Shown here: in pieces, positions 6,258 to 12,699 of the stretch
Layout of the letters: every line of letters starts with the position of its first letter
How positions within the stretch are numbered: position 1 is the first letter of the stretch
Assembly (NCBI GenBank): GCA_017303565.1
Contig: JAFLCM010000026.1
Location: forward strand, 1-12,699
Direction of reading: 5' to 3'
DNA length: 12,699 bases
Source: Planctomycetota bacterium
Lineage (GTDB): Bacteria > Planctomycetota > Phycisphaerae > Phycisphaerales > UBA1924
The notes under the pieces: generated by a model
Told to the model about the DNA's origin: nothing
The model's input: only the letters and a program-made list of their open reading frames with translations
The model's database searches: none
Translations under genes and position numbers: made by a program

Positions 6258-7993
6258 TGATCGCCGCGACCACCTCGGGGCCGCGCATCGAGCTCCGCCC
6301 CTACCAGCGCGAGGCCGTGGACCGGGTCTACGCGCACCTCCGCGAGCGGGATGACAACCCCTGCGTTGTCATCCCGACCGGCGGGGGCAAGACGCCGATC
6401 ATCGCGACGATCTGCCGCGACGCGGTCGGCCAATGGAACGGCCGCGTCGTCATCCTGGCCCACGTCAAGGAGCTTCTCGAACAGACCGCCGAGAAGCTCC
6501 GGCTCATCGCCCCCGACCTGCCCGTGGGCATCTACTCCGCGGGGCTCAAGCGCAAGGACCTCGGCTACAGCGCCACCGTCGCGGGCATCCAGAGCATCTG
6601 GAAGAAGGCGTGCGATCTGGGTCCGGTGGACCTGATCATCGTTGACGAAGCCCACATGGTCCCCGCCGAGGACGACGGGATGTACCGGCAGTTCATCGCC
6701 GACGCGAAGGTCGTGAATCCCAACGTCCGCGTCATCGGGCTGACCGCCACGCCGTACCGCCTGAAGTCCGGCGCGATCTGCGCCCCCGCCCCCCACAACA
6801 TCCTCAACCACGTTTGCTACGAGGTCGGCGTCCGCGAGCTGATCGTGCAGGGGTTCCTCTCGCCGCTCAAGACCAAGGCGGGCCTGCAGAAGATCAGCAC
6901 CGACGACCTGCATGTCCGCGCCGGCGAGTTCGTCGCCAGCGAGGTCGAGGACCTCATGGACAAAGAGGGTCTGGTCGAGGGCGCGTGCGCGGAGATCGCG
7001 GCTCACACCAAGGACCGCAGCGCCACGCTGATCTTCTCTTCGGGTATCCGCCACGGGCAGCACATCGTCGATGTGCTCAAGGCCAAGCACGGCATCGAGT
7101 GCGGCTTCGTCACCGGCGACACCCCCGACGGCGTGCGGGCGGCGATCCTCGGCCGATTCCGAGCGGGCGGGGAGGGGGGGCTCAAGTACCTGTGCAACGT
7201 GAACGTGCTGACGACCGGCTTCGACGCCCCGCACATCGACTGCGTGGCGCTGGTCCGGCCGACCATGTCGCCCGGCCTGTACTACCAGATGGTGGGCCGG
7301 GGCTTCCGGCTCCACCCGGGCAAGGCCGACTGCCTCGTGCTGGACTTCGGCGGCAACGTGCTCCGCCACGGCCCGGTCGACGCGATCCGCATCTCCACCG
7401 ATGATCGTGGCGACGGCGAAGCGCCCGCGAAGGAGTGTCCGAGCTGCCAAGCCCTGATTGCAGCGGGCTACCAGACCTGCCCGCAGTGCGGCCACCAGTT
7501 CCCCGAGCCGAACCGGCAACAGCACGAGGCGAAGGCGAGCACGGAAGGCATCCTCAGCGGTCAGACGACTCGCGAGGAGCACCGCGTCAGCGAGACGACG
7601 TACCACGTGCACTCCAAGCGCAGCGACCCGTCCGCGCCGCTGACTATGCGGGTTGAGTACCGCGTCGGCTTCAACCGCTACTTCCGCGAGTGGGTCTGCT
7701 TCGACCACACCGGGTACGCACGCACGAAGGCGGAGGCCTGGTGGCGGGCTCGCTCGGTTGAGCCGGTGCCCGGCGGTACGGAGGAAGCGGTCGAGATGGC
7801 CAAGGCCGGGGCGCTCGCCCCGACGCTTTCTATCACCGTCGAGAAGAAGGCCGGCGACCAGTTCGAGCGTGTCACCCAGCACGTGCTGGGCGACAAGCCG
7901 CCGAGACTGGACAGTGAAGAAGGCCTGCCGGACCAGCCGCCGGAGCCCGCGGGCATGGCCTACGGCATCCCCGAAGACGAGATCCCCTTCTGA
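6257..7993 (+). CDS. SF2 DEAH-box helicase with zinc ribbon and SSB-like C-terminal tip
   Basis: A 578-residue superfamily 2 helicase of the SSL2/RadD-like phage type, expected to unwind DNA at forks or recombination intermediates using ATP. Motifs seen: RPYQ (14-17), Walker A PTGGGKT (40-46), DEAH (130-133), TATP (163-166), TTGFDAP in the second RecA-like domain, and motif VI QMVGRGFR (344-351). A four-cysteine zinc ribbon follows at C394, C397, C408 and C411. The region 430-540 is an accessory domain with EWVCFDHTGYAR and aromatic residues. The last residues, GIPEDEIPF, closely resemble the DDDIPF tip of bacterial SSB, which docks partner proteins. The start codon overlaps the previous stop by 1 nt, with AGGAGG at 6241-6246. 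The primase follows with another 1-nt overlap, so the two are made together. Confidence 0.9.
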   Translation: MIAATTSGPRIELRPYQREAVDRVYAHLRERDDNPCVVIPTGGGKTPIIATICRDAVGQWNGRVVILAHVKELLEQTAEKLRLIAPDLPVGIYSAGLKRKDLGYSATVAGIQSIWKKACDLGPVDLIIVDEAHMVPAEDDGMYRQFIADAKVVNPNVRVIGLTATPYRLKSGAICAPAPHNILNHVCYEVGVRELIVQGFLSPLKTKAGLQKISTDDLHVRAGEFVASEVEDLMDKEGLVEGACAEIAAHTKDRSATLIFSSGIRHGQHIVDVLKAKHGIECGFVTGDTPDGVRAAILGRFRAGGEGGLKYLCNVNVLTTGFDAPHIDCVALVRPTMSPGLYYQMVGRGFRLHPGKADCLVLDFGGNVLRHGPVDAIRISTDDRGDGEAPAKECPSCQALIAAGYQTCPQCGHQFPEPNRQQHEAKASTEGILSGQTTREEHRVSETTYHVHSKRSDPSAPLTMRVEYRVGFNRYFREWVCFDHTGYARTKAEAWWRARSVEPVPGGTEEAVEMAKAGALAPTLSITVEKKAGDQFERVTQHVLGDKPPRLDSEEGLPDQPPEPAGMAYGIPEDEIPF

Positions 7994-10230
7994 TGAGCGA
8001 TGGCCCCTCCATTCTGCTCGAGTCGGCGCGCACGTACCTCGCCCGCGGGTACGCGGTCATCCCTGTGCCCGCGCGGAAGAAGATCCCGGTGCTCAAGGGG
8101 TGGACGGACCTGCGGCTTTCCGAGACCGACCTGCCGGCGCACTTCAACGGCACCGGCAACATCGGCGTGCTGCTGGGCGAACCGAGCGGGTGGCTGGTGG
8201 ATGTGGACCTCGATTGTGAGGAGGCGGTGGCGCTCGCGCCCAAGTTCCTGCCGCCGACGGGCGCGATGTCCGGACGGCCTGGCAAGCCCGCGTCGCACTG
8301 GTGGTACATCTGCGCGGGGATCAAGACCCGCAAGCACCAGGACCCGGTGTCCAAGAAGATGATCGTCGAACTCCGGAGCACCGGGGCTCAGACGGTCGTC
8401 GGCCCTAGCATCCATCCCAGCGGCGAGCCCTACGACCCGCTCGACGGAGAGCCCGCCGTGGTCGACGCTGGCGAACTGGCTGCCGCCGTCGCGGCGCTCG
8501 CCGACGCTGTGACCGAAGCCCGGCACGGGCGCAAGGAAGCGATCGTTTCACAGCCGCGATCACTAGGAAGCGATCGTTTCCTAGCGGGCGACGCCCTGCT
8601 CCGCCGCGCCGCGGCGTACCTCGACCGCATCCCGCCGGCGATCTCCGGCTCGGGCGGGCACAGCCAGACCTACACGGCCGCAACGGCGATGGTGCACGGA
8701 TTCGGCCTCGATCCCGAGGCTGCGTTCTCGCTGCTGTGGAACCGGTACAACCCGCGGTGCGACCCGCCCTGGTCGGAGAAGGAGCTGCGGCACAAGGTCA
8801 GCGATGCCGCGAGCAAGCCGCACGACCGCCCTCACGGATGGTTGCGCGACGTCGACCGAGCGGAGGACCTCGGCGGCGTTGATCTCTCGCGCCTGGTCGT
8901 TCGGGGGCGAGCGCTCGAAATGGATGCCCCCTCGCCACCACCGCCGGAGGACCCGGGCCTGCTCCCGCCCGAGGCCCTCCGCGTCCCCGGGTTCGTCGGG
9001 GAGGTGATGGACTACTGCCTCGCCACAGCGCCCTACCCGAGCCAGACGCTGGCGTTCTGCGGGGCGCTGGCCCTGCAGGCGTTCCTCGCGGGCCGAAAGG
9101 TCCGCGACCCCGGCGACAACCGCACCAACATGTACCTGCTCGGGCTGGCGCACTCGTCCTCGGGCAAGGACTGGCCCCGCAAGATCAACGCCCGCGTGCT
9201 CCGAGAGGTCGGCCTTGGCACGGGGCTGGGCGACCGACTCGCGTCCGGCGAAGGCGTGCAGGACGCGCTCCACGGTACGCCGTCGATGCTCTTCCAGACC
9301 GACGAGATCGACGGGCTGCTGCAGTCGATTAACCGTGCCCGCGACGCGCGGTTCGAGTCGATCATGGGCACGCTGCTGACGATGTACTCGGCCTCCAACT
9401 CGGTCTTCCCGATGCGCCGCAAGGCCGGGCAGAGCGAGCCGGGCGTGATCAACCAGCCGTGCCTGGTGCTCTTCGGAACGGCGATCCCGAACCACTACTA
9501 CGCCGCGCTCTCCGAGCGCATGCTCACCAACGGCCTCTTCGCACGCATGCTGATCCTGGAGTCCGGGCCGCGCGGCCCAGGCCAGGAGCCGACGGTTAGC
9601 GATCTGCCCGAGCGCGTGCTCGCAACGGCCAAGTGGTGGTCGGACCTGCGGCCAGGCCCGGGCAACCTCGCCAACGACCATCCAACACCGCGCATTGTGC
9701 CGCACACCGACGAAGCCCGGGGGCTGCTCGTCGAGCTTCGCCGGGCAGCCGAGGATGCGTACGGCGAGGCTGAAGCCCGGCGCGACGCGGTCGCGACGAC
9801 GGTGTGGGGGCGTGCAAGCGAGCAGACCCGCAAGCTGGCGCTGCTTTACGCCGTCAGCGAGAACCACGCGGAGCCCGCGATTGGCGTCGAGGCGGTGCGG
9901 TGGGCATCGCGGCTCGTCATGCACCAGACCAGGCGGATGCTGTTCATGGCCGCCAACCACGCGGCCGAGACGCCCTTCGATGAGCTCGCCCTTCGCGCGA
10001 TGCGGAAGATCCGCGAAGCGCCGGGCGGCGCGCTGCCGCACAGCGTGCTGCTCAAGCGGATGAAGATGGACTCCCGCTCGTTCCACGACCTTGTCGACAC
10101 GCTCGTGCAGCGTGGGGACGTGCTCGTGGATTCGGAGTCGACGGCGGGCCGGTCGGCGCTGATCTACCGCTTGGCGGAGAAAGAAGGTGAAGGAAGGGTG
10201 AAAGAAGAGGGGGCAAAATGCGGGCTGTAG
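7993..10230 (+). CDS. Bifunctional DNA primase/polymerase fused to an ATPase domain
   Basis: A 745-residue replication protein. Residues 1-175 are a primase-polymerase (archaeo-eukaryotic primase) domain: LARGYAVIPVP near the start, the metal-binding DVDLD (70-74), SGRPGKPASHWW with H102, and VELRS (about 123-127). This domain makes primers and can extend them. A linker at 176-200 holds an inserted DNA repeat. Residues 200-290 are helical, with WSEKELRHKV. Residues 320-700 resemble DUF3987-type ATPase regions: a Walker A-like HSSSGKD (387-393), in which D replaces the usual S/T after the lysine, and a Walker B-like LFQTDEID (433-440). A winged-helix-like C-terminus, ALPHSVLLKRMKMDSRSFHDL, ends in a charged tail coded by a purine-rich repeat. 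The ATG overlaps the previous stop (TGATG). It is probably the replication initiator of the element. Confidence 0.85.
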   Translation: MSDGPSILLESARTYLARGYAVIPVPARKKIPVLKGWTDLRLSETDLPAHFNGTGNIGVLLGEPSGWLVDVDLDCEEAVALAPKFLPPTGAMSGRPGKPASHWWYICAGIKTRKHQDPVSKKMIVELRSTGAQTVVGPSIHPSGEPYDPLDGEPAVVDAGELAAAVAALADAVTEARHGRKEAIVSQPRSLGSDRFLAGDALLRRAAAYLDRIPPAISGSGGHSQTYTAATAMVHGFGLDPEAAFSLLWNRYNPRCDPPWSEKELRHKVSDAASKPHDRPHGWLRDVDRAEDLGGVDLSRLVVRGRALEMDAPSPPPPEDPGLLPPEALRVPGFVGEVMDYCLATAPYPSQTLAFCGALALQAFLAGRKVRDPGDNRTNMYLLGLAHSSSGKDWPRKINARVLREVGLGTGLGDRLASGEGVQDALHGTPSMLFQTDEIDGLLQSINRARDARFESIMGTLLTMYSASNSVFPMRRKAGQSEPGVINQPCLVLFGTAIPNHYYAALSERMLTNGLFARMLILESGPRGPGQEPTVSDLPERVLATAKWWSDLRPGPGNLANDHPTPRIVPHTDEARGLLVELRRAAEDAYGEAEARRDAVATTVWGRASEQTRKLALLYAVSENHAEPAIGVEAVRWASRLVMHQTRRMLFMAANHAAETPFDELALRAMRKIREAPGGALPHSVLLKRMKMDSRSFHDLVDTLVQRGDVLVDSESTAGRSALIYRLAEKEGEGRVKEEGAKCGL
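8534..8583. repeat. 16-bp direct repeat with near-perfect 20-bp palindrome inside primase gene
   Basis: AGGAAGCGATCGTTTC occurs at 8534-8549 and again at 8565-8580. The second copy lies in a 20-bp near-palindrome (8564-8583) with one mismatched pair and a CGATCG centre. The copies are 31 bp apart, so they are read in different frames (KEAIVS versus GSDRF). The repetition is therefore a DNA property and not a protein repeat. It encodes part of the flexible linker between the primase and ATPase domains and is more AT-rich than its surroundings. Confidence 0.75.
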
Positions 10231-10271
10231 ACACATACACACACTTCTTTCCCTCTTTCACCTTCTTTCCC
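10177..10271. repeat. Imperfect purine/pyrimidine inverted repeat across the primase stop codon
   Basis: A purine-rich left arm (10177-10207) is matched by a pyrimidine-rich right arm (about 10244-10271). The core GAAAGAAGGTGAA at 10179-10191 is the exact reverse complement of 10257-10269, and the pairing extends to about 28 bp if a TGA is skipped in the left arm. The loop of roughly 36 nt holds the TAG stop of the primase gene and a CA-rich run. It could form a cruciform or triplex in DNA or a long hairpin at the end of the mRNA. Confidence 0.6.
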
Positions 10272-10342
10272 CCACCCCCGCGTGCGCGTATGTGTGTGTC
10301 TGCGCGAGGGGTGGGTGAAATGGTGAAACAAGGTGAAAGAAG
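10186..10342. repeat. GGTGAA repeat cluster, iteron-like
   Basis: The word GGTGAA appears in direct orientation at 10186, 10197, 10314, 10322 and 10332, and in inverted orientation as TTCACC at 10257-10262. The copies at 10197 and 10332 extend to GGTGAAAGAAG. CA-rich (10229-10244) and TG-rich (10288-10301) tracts lie between them. Clustered short repeats beside a primase gene fit an origin or a binding array for a replication protein, though they may be simple-sequence expansion. Confidence 0.5.
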
Positions 10343-10525
10343 CCGCCCGACGAGTTCGCCCATGCAGGTCGCGCCTAGCGGGAGCCTTACAGCCGGAAGC
10401 CTACCAAGGGGGAAGCCTGGGGGGCATGGTTCCTTCCCGCCAGGAATCGCGTCGCTTGGCCCGCGGGAACAGCCGCGCTTGGCGACAGAGTTTGTTTCGC
10501 CCGTCCGAACGCCGGGCGGCCCCGT

Positions 10526-10550
10526 GGCGGGGTTGGTACGCCGCCCCGCC
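10526..10550. other. GC-rich hairpin
   Basis: GGCGGGG at 10526-10532 pairs with CCCCGCC at 10544-10550 across an 11-nt loop. It is one of several stems in the noncoding region and has no T-tract, so it is not a typical intrinsic terminator. Confidence 0.35.
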
Positions 10551-10619
10551 AAGGACGCGACGTGGGCCAACGTGGGCGGACCCGTGGCCAACGGGTGGGG
10601 CCCGTAGCGGGCGGGGATC

Positions 10620-10636
10620 GGGGCGCTGAGCGCCCC
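10620..10636. other. GC-rich hairpin with tight loop
   Basis: GGGGCGC at 10620-10626 pairs with GCGCCCC at 10630-10636 across a TGA loop, giving a very stable stem. No T-run follows. It lies 135 bp before the methyltransferase start and may shape its leader RNA. Confidence 0.4.
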
Positions 10637-10656
10637 CGGACGTGCCCGTATGCCCG

Positions 10657-10685
10657 AGCGATCCAGCCAACCAGCGATCCAGCCA
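10657..10685. repeat. 13-bp tandem direct repeat
   Basis: AGCGATCCAGCCA occurs at 10657-10669 and 10673-10685, separated by ACC. The repeat lies about 90 bp upstream of the methyltransferase start. It may be a pair of binding sites for the ParB-domain methyltransferase or another regulator; binding is inference. Confidence 0.5.
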
Positions 10686-10770
10686 TCCCCGGACCTGCCG
10701 CATGTGCGGCGGGCCACCACGACGCCCCACGCGCTGGCGCTTGCCGCCGCGCGTCCGAACGGAGATCGCT

Positions 10771-12147
10771 GTGAACATCGAGACGCTTCCCATCGACGCG
10801 GTCAAGGAGTACGACCGCAACCCCCGCACCATCAGCGACGCCGCGATCGACGCGGTTGCTAAAAGCATCGAGGCCTTCGGCTTCAAGATCCCGATCTTGA
10901 TCGACGCCGACGGCGTCATCATCGCCGGGCACACGCGGCTCCGCGCCGCGCGGAAGCTCGGCCTCAAGGAGGTGCCGACCATCCGCGCGGATGACCTGTC
11001 GCCCGACCAAGTCAAGGCGCTGCGCATCGCCGACAACAAGGTCGCGTCGCTGACCTCGTGGGACATGGAACTCCTGCCCATCGAGCTGGCGGACCTCAAG
11101 GGTGTCGACTTCGATCTCGCGCTGCTGGGCTTCAGCGCCGAGGACCTCAGCGCCATCATGGCTCCCGCCGGCAGCGAAGGTCTCGTCGACCCTGACGATG
11201 TGCCCGCGCCGCCCGACGCCGCGACGACGGTCCCCGGCGACATCTGGGTGCTGGGTAACCACCGCCTGATGTGCGGCGACTCGTCCAAGCCCGAGGACCT
11301 GGACCGACTGCTCGACGGCCAGCCGATCCATCTGGTCAACACCGATCCGCCGTACAACGTGAAGGTCGAGCCGCGCAGCAACAACGCGATCGCGGCCGGG
11401 CTGTCGTCATTCACGGCTACGCAGCGCAAGGACGCGAGCGCCGGCGACCAGCAGTCGGCGGACCTGCACCGCTACCCGGAGAAGTCCAAGCCGACGCACA
11501 AGAAGCTCCGGGCCAAGGACCGACCGCTGGCGAACGACTTCGTGTCCGACCAGGAGTTCGACCGCCTGCTCGCGGCGTGGTTCGGGAACATCGCCCGCGT
11601 GCTGATCCCCGGCGGCGGGTTCTACATCTGGGGCGGCTACGCGAACTGCGCCAACTACCCGCCGGTGCTCAAGGCGATGGAGTTGTACTTCAGCCAGGCG
11701 GTGATCTGGATCAAGGAGCACCCGGTCCTGACGCGCAAGGACTTCATGGGCAACCACGAATGGTGCTTCTACGGCTGGAAGGAGGGCGCGGCGCACCGCT
11801 TCTTCGGGCCGAACAACGTGCCGGACACCTGGAGCATCAAGAAGGTGAACCCGCAGAGCATGGTCCACCTGACGGAGAAGCCCGTGGAGCTTGCACGCCG
11901 CGCGATCGAGTACTCGTCGCGGCCGGGCGAGAACGTGCTCGACCTCTTCGGCGGCAGCGGCAGCACGCTCATCGGCGCGGAGATGACGGGGCGGAGGGCG
12001 TACCTGATGGAACTCGACCCGCTGTATTGCGATGTCATCGTGCAGCGCTGGGAGAAGTTCACGGGCCGCAAGGCGGAGCGGGTCGGCGCAAACGCTGTGG
12101 CCGAAGAGAAAGCCGCGACCCGTGTCGCGGCTGGGAGCAAGGCGTGA
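10771..12147 (+). CDS. ParB domain-DNA methyltransferase fusion (beta class, N6-adenine or N4-cytosine)
   Basis: A 458-residue DNA modification enzyme. Residues 1-105 are a ParB-like domain starting NIETLPIDAV, with GHTRLRAARKLG (53-64). Residues 165-450 are an S-adenosylmethionine-dependent methyltransferase. Motif IV is DPPYN (192-196) and motif I is LFGGSGST (392-399). The order IV before I places it in the beta class, and DPPY favours N6-adenine. About 60 residues between DPPY and FDRLLAAWF, rich in K, R and S, probably form the target recognition region. The GTG at 10771 is preferred over an ATG at 10642 because GGAG at 10761-10764 lies 6 nt upstream and the ParB domain starts there. No restriction enzyme gene is next to it, so it looks like an orphan protective or regulatory methylase. 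It converges with the minus-strand genes 8 bp on. Confidence 0.88.
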   Translation: MNIETLPIDAVKEYDRNPRTISDAAIDAVAKSIEAFGFKIPILIDADGVIIAGHTRLRAARKLGLKEVPTIRADDLSPDQVKALRIADNKVASLTSWDMELLPIELADLKGVDFDLALLGFSAEDLSAIMAPAGSEGLVDPDDVPAPPDAATTVPGDIWVLGNHRLMCGDSSKPEDLDRLLDGQPIHLVNTDPPYNVKVEPRSNNAIAAGLSSFTATQRKDASAGDQQSADLHRYPEKSKPTHKKLRAKDRPLANDFVSDQEFDRLLAAWFGNIARVLIPGGGFYIWGGYANCANYPPVLKAMELYFSQAVIWIKEHPVLTRKDFMGNHEWCFYGWKEGAAHRFFGPNNVPDTWSIKKVNPQSMVHLTEKPVELARRAIEYSSRPGENVLDLFGGSGSTLIGAEMTGRRAYLMELDPLYCDVIVQRWEKFTGRKAERVGANAVAEEKAATRVAAGSKA

Positions 12148-12155
12148 TGTGCGCC

Positions 12156-12413
12156 TCACTCGTCGAGGGTCGGCAGCGGGCCATCGACCGCTTCGTCCCA
12201 TTCGAGGGCGTAGCGCTCGGCGATGTCCTCGAGGTCATGCTCGGTCAGGTAGTCGGCGGTCTTCCGCTCCTGGCAGGCGGCTACCGCCCGCGCGAGGTCG
12301 GTCCACTCCTCGATGGTGAGCATCTGATCTTGGCGAGCGCCGAGCAGGTAGAGCGCGGCCTGGAGCACGGCTTCGAGTTGCGTTTCGTGGTTGGGGGCGG
12401 GCGTCGCGTTCAT
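12156..12413 (-). CDS. Small acidic hypothetical protein
   Basis: An 85-residue acidic protein with no recognised family. It is predicted to be mostly helical: ETQLEAVLQAALYLLGA, then IEEWTDLARAVAACQE and EHDLEDIAERYALEWDEA. There is no membrane segment or signal peptide. The start at 12413 is supported on the minus strand by AAGGGAG about 8 nt upstream. It begins 3 nt after the stop of the HARE-HTH gene, so the two form a minus-strand operon. Its small size and acidity would fit a partner protein or a DNA-mimic-like inhibitor, but that is speculation. Confidence 0.55.
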   Translation of the reverse strand: MNATPAPNHETQLEAVLQAALYLLGARQDQMLTIEEWTDLARAVAACQERKTADYLTEHDLEDIAERYALEWDEAVDGPLPTLDE

Positions 12414-12416
12414 GGC

Positions 12417-12699
12417 TCAGGCTCCCTTCCCCGCCACGAACACCCCGCGCTCGTGCTTCTTGAACCGTGCGGCGGTGCCCTTGGCGGCGATCTCCCGGAT
12501 GATGGCGGCGTACAGCGTGGCCTCGGGCGTCTTGCCGCCGGGGGAGCGCCACAGCCCCTTGGCCTCCATCGCGGCGATCATCTCCTTTGCTCGCATCGGC
12601 ACCTCGCTCGCGGCGAGCACCTGCGCCGCCGCGTCGAGGGCGCTGACCCGCTTGGGCTTGGCGTCCTTCGCGGGCTTCGGGGCCTTGGGCGTCTTGGCG
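12417..12699 (-). CDS. HARE-HTH (HB1/ASXL) winged-helix protein, C-terminal part
   Basis: The frame is open to the window edge, so the N-terminus is missing; 93 residues are visible. The first 20 are a Lys/Pro/Ala linker of the histone-like kind (KTPKAPKPAKDAKPKRVS). Then comes a HARE-HTH domain: ALDAAAQVLAASEVPMRAKE, MIAAMEAKGLWRS, GKTPEATLYAAIIREI and RFKKHERGVF, matching the usual GKTPxATLYAAIxREI pattern. HARE-HTH domains occur in chromatin proteins, RNA polymerase delta subunit and restriction enzymes, and bind DNA. Small bacterial versions with a basic linker are common in phages and planctomycete genomes. A GTG at 12620 could start a short form but would cut the domain. Function: probable DNA-binding protein. 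Confidence 0.8.
   Translation of the reverse strand, partial: AKTPKAPKPAKDAKPKRVSALDAAAQVLAASEVPMRAKEMIAAMEAKGLWRSPGGKTPEATLYAAIIREIAAKGTAARFKKHERGVFVAGKGA

Larger units (their letters stand above)
10231..10770. other. 540-bp noncoding region after primase gene, candidate origin or RNA region
   Basis: No convincing gene lies here. The left end carries the GGTGAA repeats and CA/TG tracts. Further right are GGAAGCCT repeated at 10395 and 10411, a 7-bp hairpin (10526-10532 with 10544-10550), a hairpin ACCCGT/ACGGGT (10580-10596), a 7-bp hairpin with 3-nt loop (10620-10636) and a 13-bp direct repeat (10657-10685). The region is very GC-rich between 10440 and 10660. It could hold the replication origin, a structured RNA or the control region for the methyltransferase. 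No promoter or known RNA family was recognised. Confidence 0.5.

Noticed and set aside
6011..7882. Long minus-strand open frame of 623 codons opposite the helicase
   Set aside because: It is the mirror of a motif-rich helicase gene; long antisense frames are common in high-GC DNA and the translation shows no domain.
10218..10607. Plus-strand open frame of 129 codons starting inside the primase 3' end
   Set aside because: The translation is low complexity, runs through the CA/TG tracts and hairpins, and resembles no protein family; the opposite strand is also open here, as expected from high GC.
10642..10770. ATG at 10642 as start of the methyltransferase
   Set aside because: It adds 43 Pro/Arg/Ser-rich residues that cover the 13-bp repeat and has no ribosome binding site; the GTG at 10771 has GGAG and begins exactly at the ParB domain.
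12147..12699. Plus-strand frame opening at ATG 12147 (TGATG with the methyltransferase stop) and staying open to the edge
   Set aside because: It is antisense to the HARE-HTH gene, whose domain is clearly recognisable on the minus strand, and its translation is Gly/Leu-rich shadow sequence.

Overview
The window is a high-GC stretch of bacterial accessory DNA and reads as the early replication and recombination module of a tailed phage, prophage or related mobile element. The style of the hypothetical proteins, the sigma-like gene and the ParB-methyltransferase fusion suggests a Planctomycetota host, but this is inference from memory of related proteins. No structural, packaging, integrase, tRNA, rRNA or CRISPR gene is visible.

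Layout. (1) Positions 1-1582: two overlapping, translationally coupled plus-strand genes of unknown function; the first is cut by the window edge. (2) Positions 1583-1834: a structured intergenic region with a perfect 16-bp palindrome, a 10-bp hairpin, a 12-bp inverted repeat and a hairpin that covers the ribosome binding site of the next gene. (3) Positions 1835-10230: a tightly packed plus-strand gene run. In order: a small sigma-70-like factor, a short hypothetical protein, a Sak4/RecA-fold AAA ATPase, a DUF669 protein, a RusA-type Holliday junction resolvase, a ParB-fold protein with an HTH, a second ParB-like protein with a DGQHR motif, an SF2 helicase with a zinc ribbon, and a primase-polymerase/ATPase fusion. 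Several junctions overlap by 1 nt (TGATG or ATGA), so the right half of this run is almost certainly one operon. (4) Positions 10231-10770: a noncoding region of 540 bp that starts with GGTGAA repeats, long purine/pyrimidine inverted arms and CA/TG tracts, followed by hairpins and a 13-bp direct repeat. It is the best candidate for an origin or control region. (5) Positions 10771-12147: a ParB domain fused to a beta-class DNA methyltransferase. (6) Positions 12156-12699: a convergent minus-strand pair, an acidic 85-residue protein and the C-terminal part of a HARE-HTH protein.

Working model (inference). The sigma-like factor may direct expression of the module. The primase-polymerase and SF2 helicase would start and open forks. 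The Sak4-like ATPase with DUF669 would handle single-stranded DNA and strand annealing, and RusA would resolve branched intermediates. The methyltransferase probably protects the element's DNA. The most notable observations are an SSB-like C-terminal tip (EDEIPF) on the helicase, a palindromic DNA repeat inserted in the linker of the primase gene, the iteron-like array across the primase stop codon, an apparent one-base frameshift at the start of RusA, and the unknown gene pair at the left edge.
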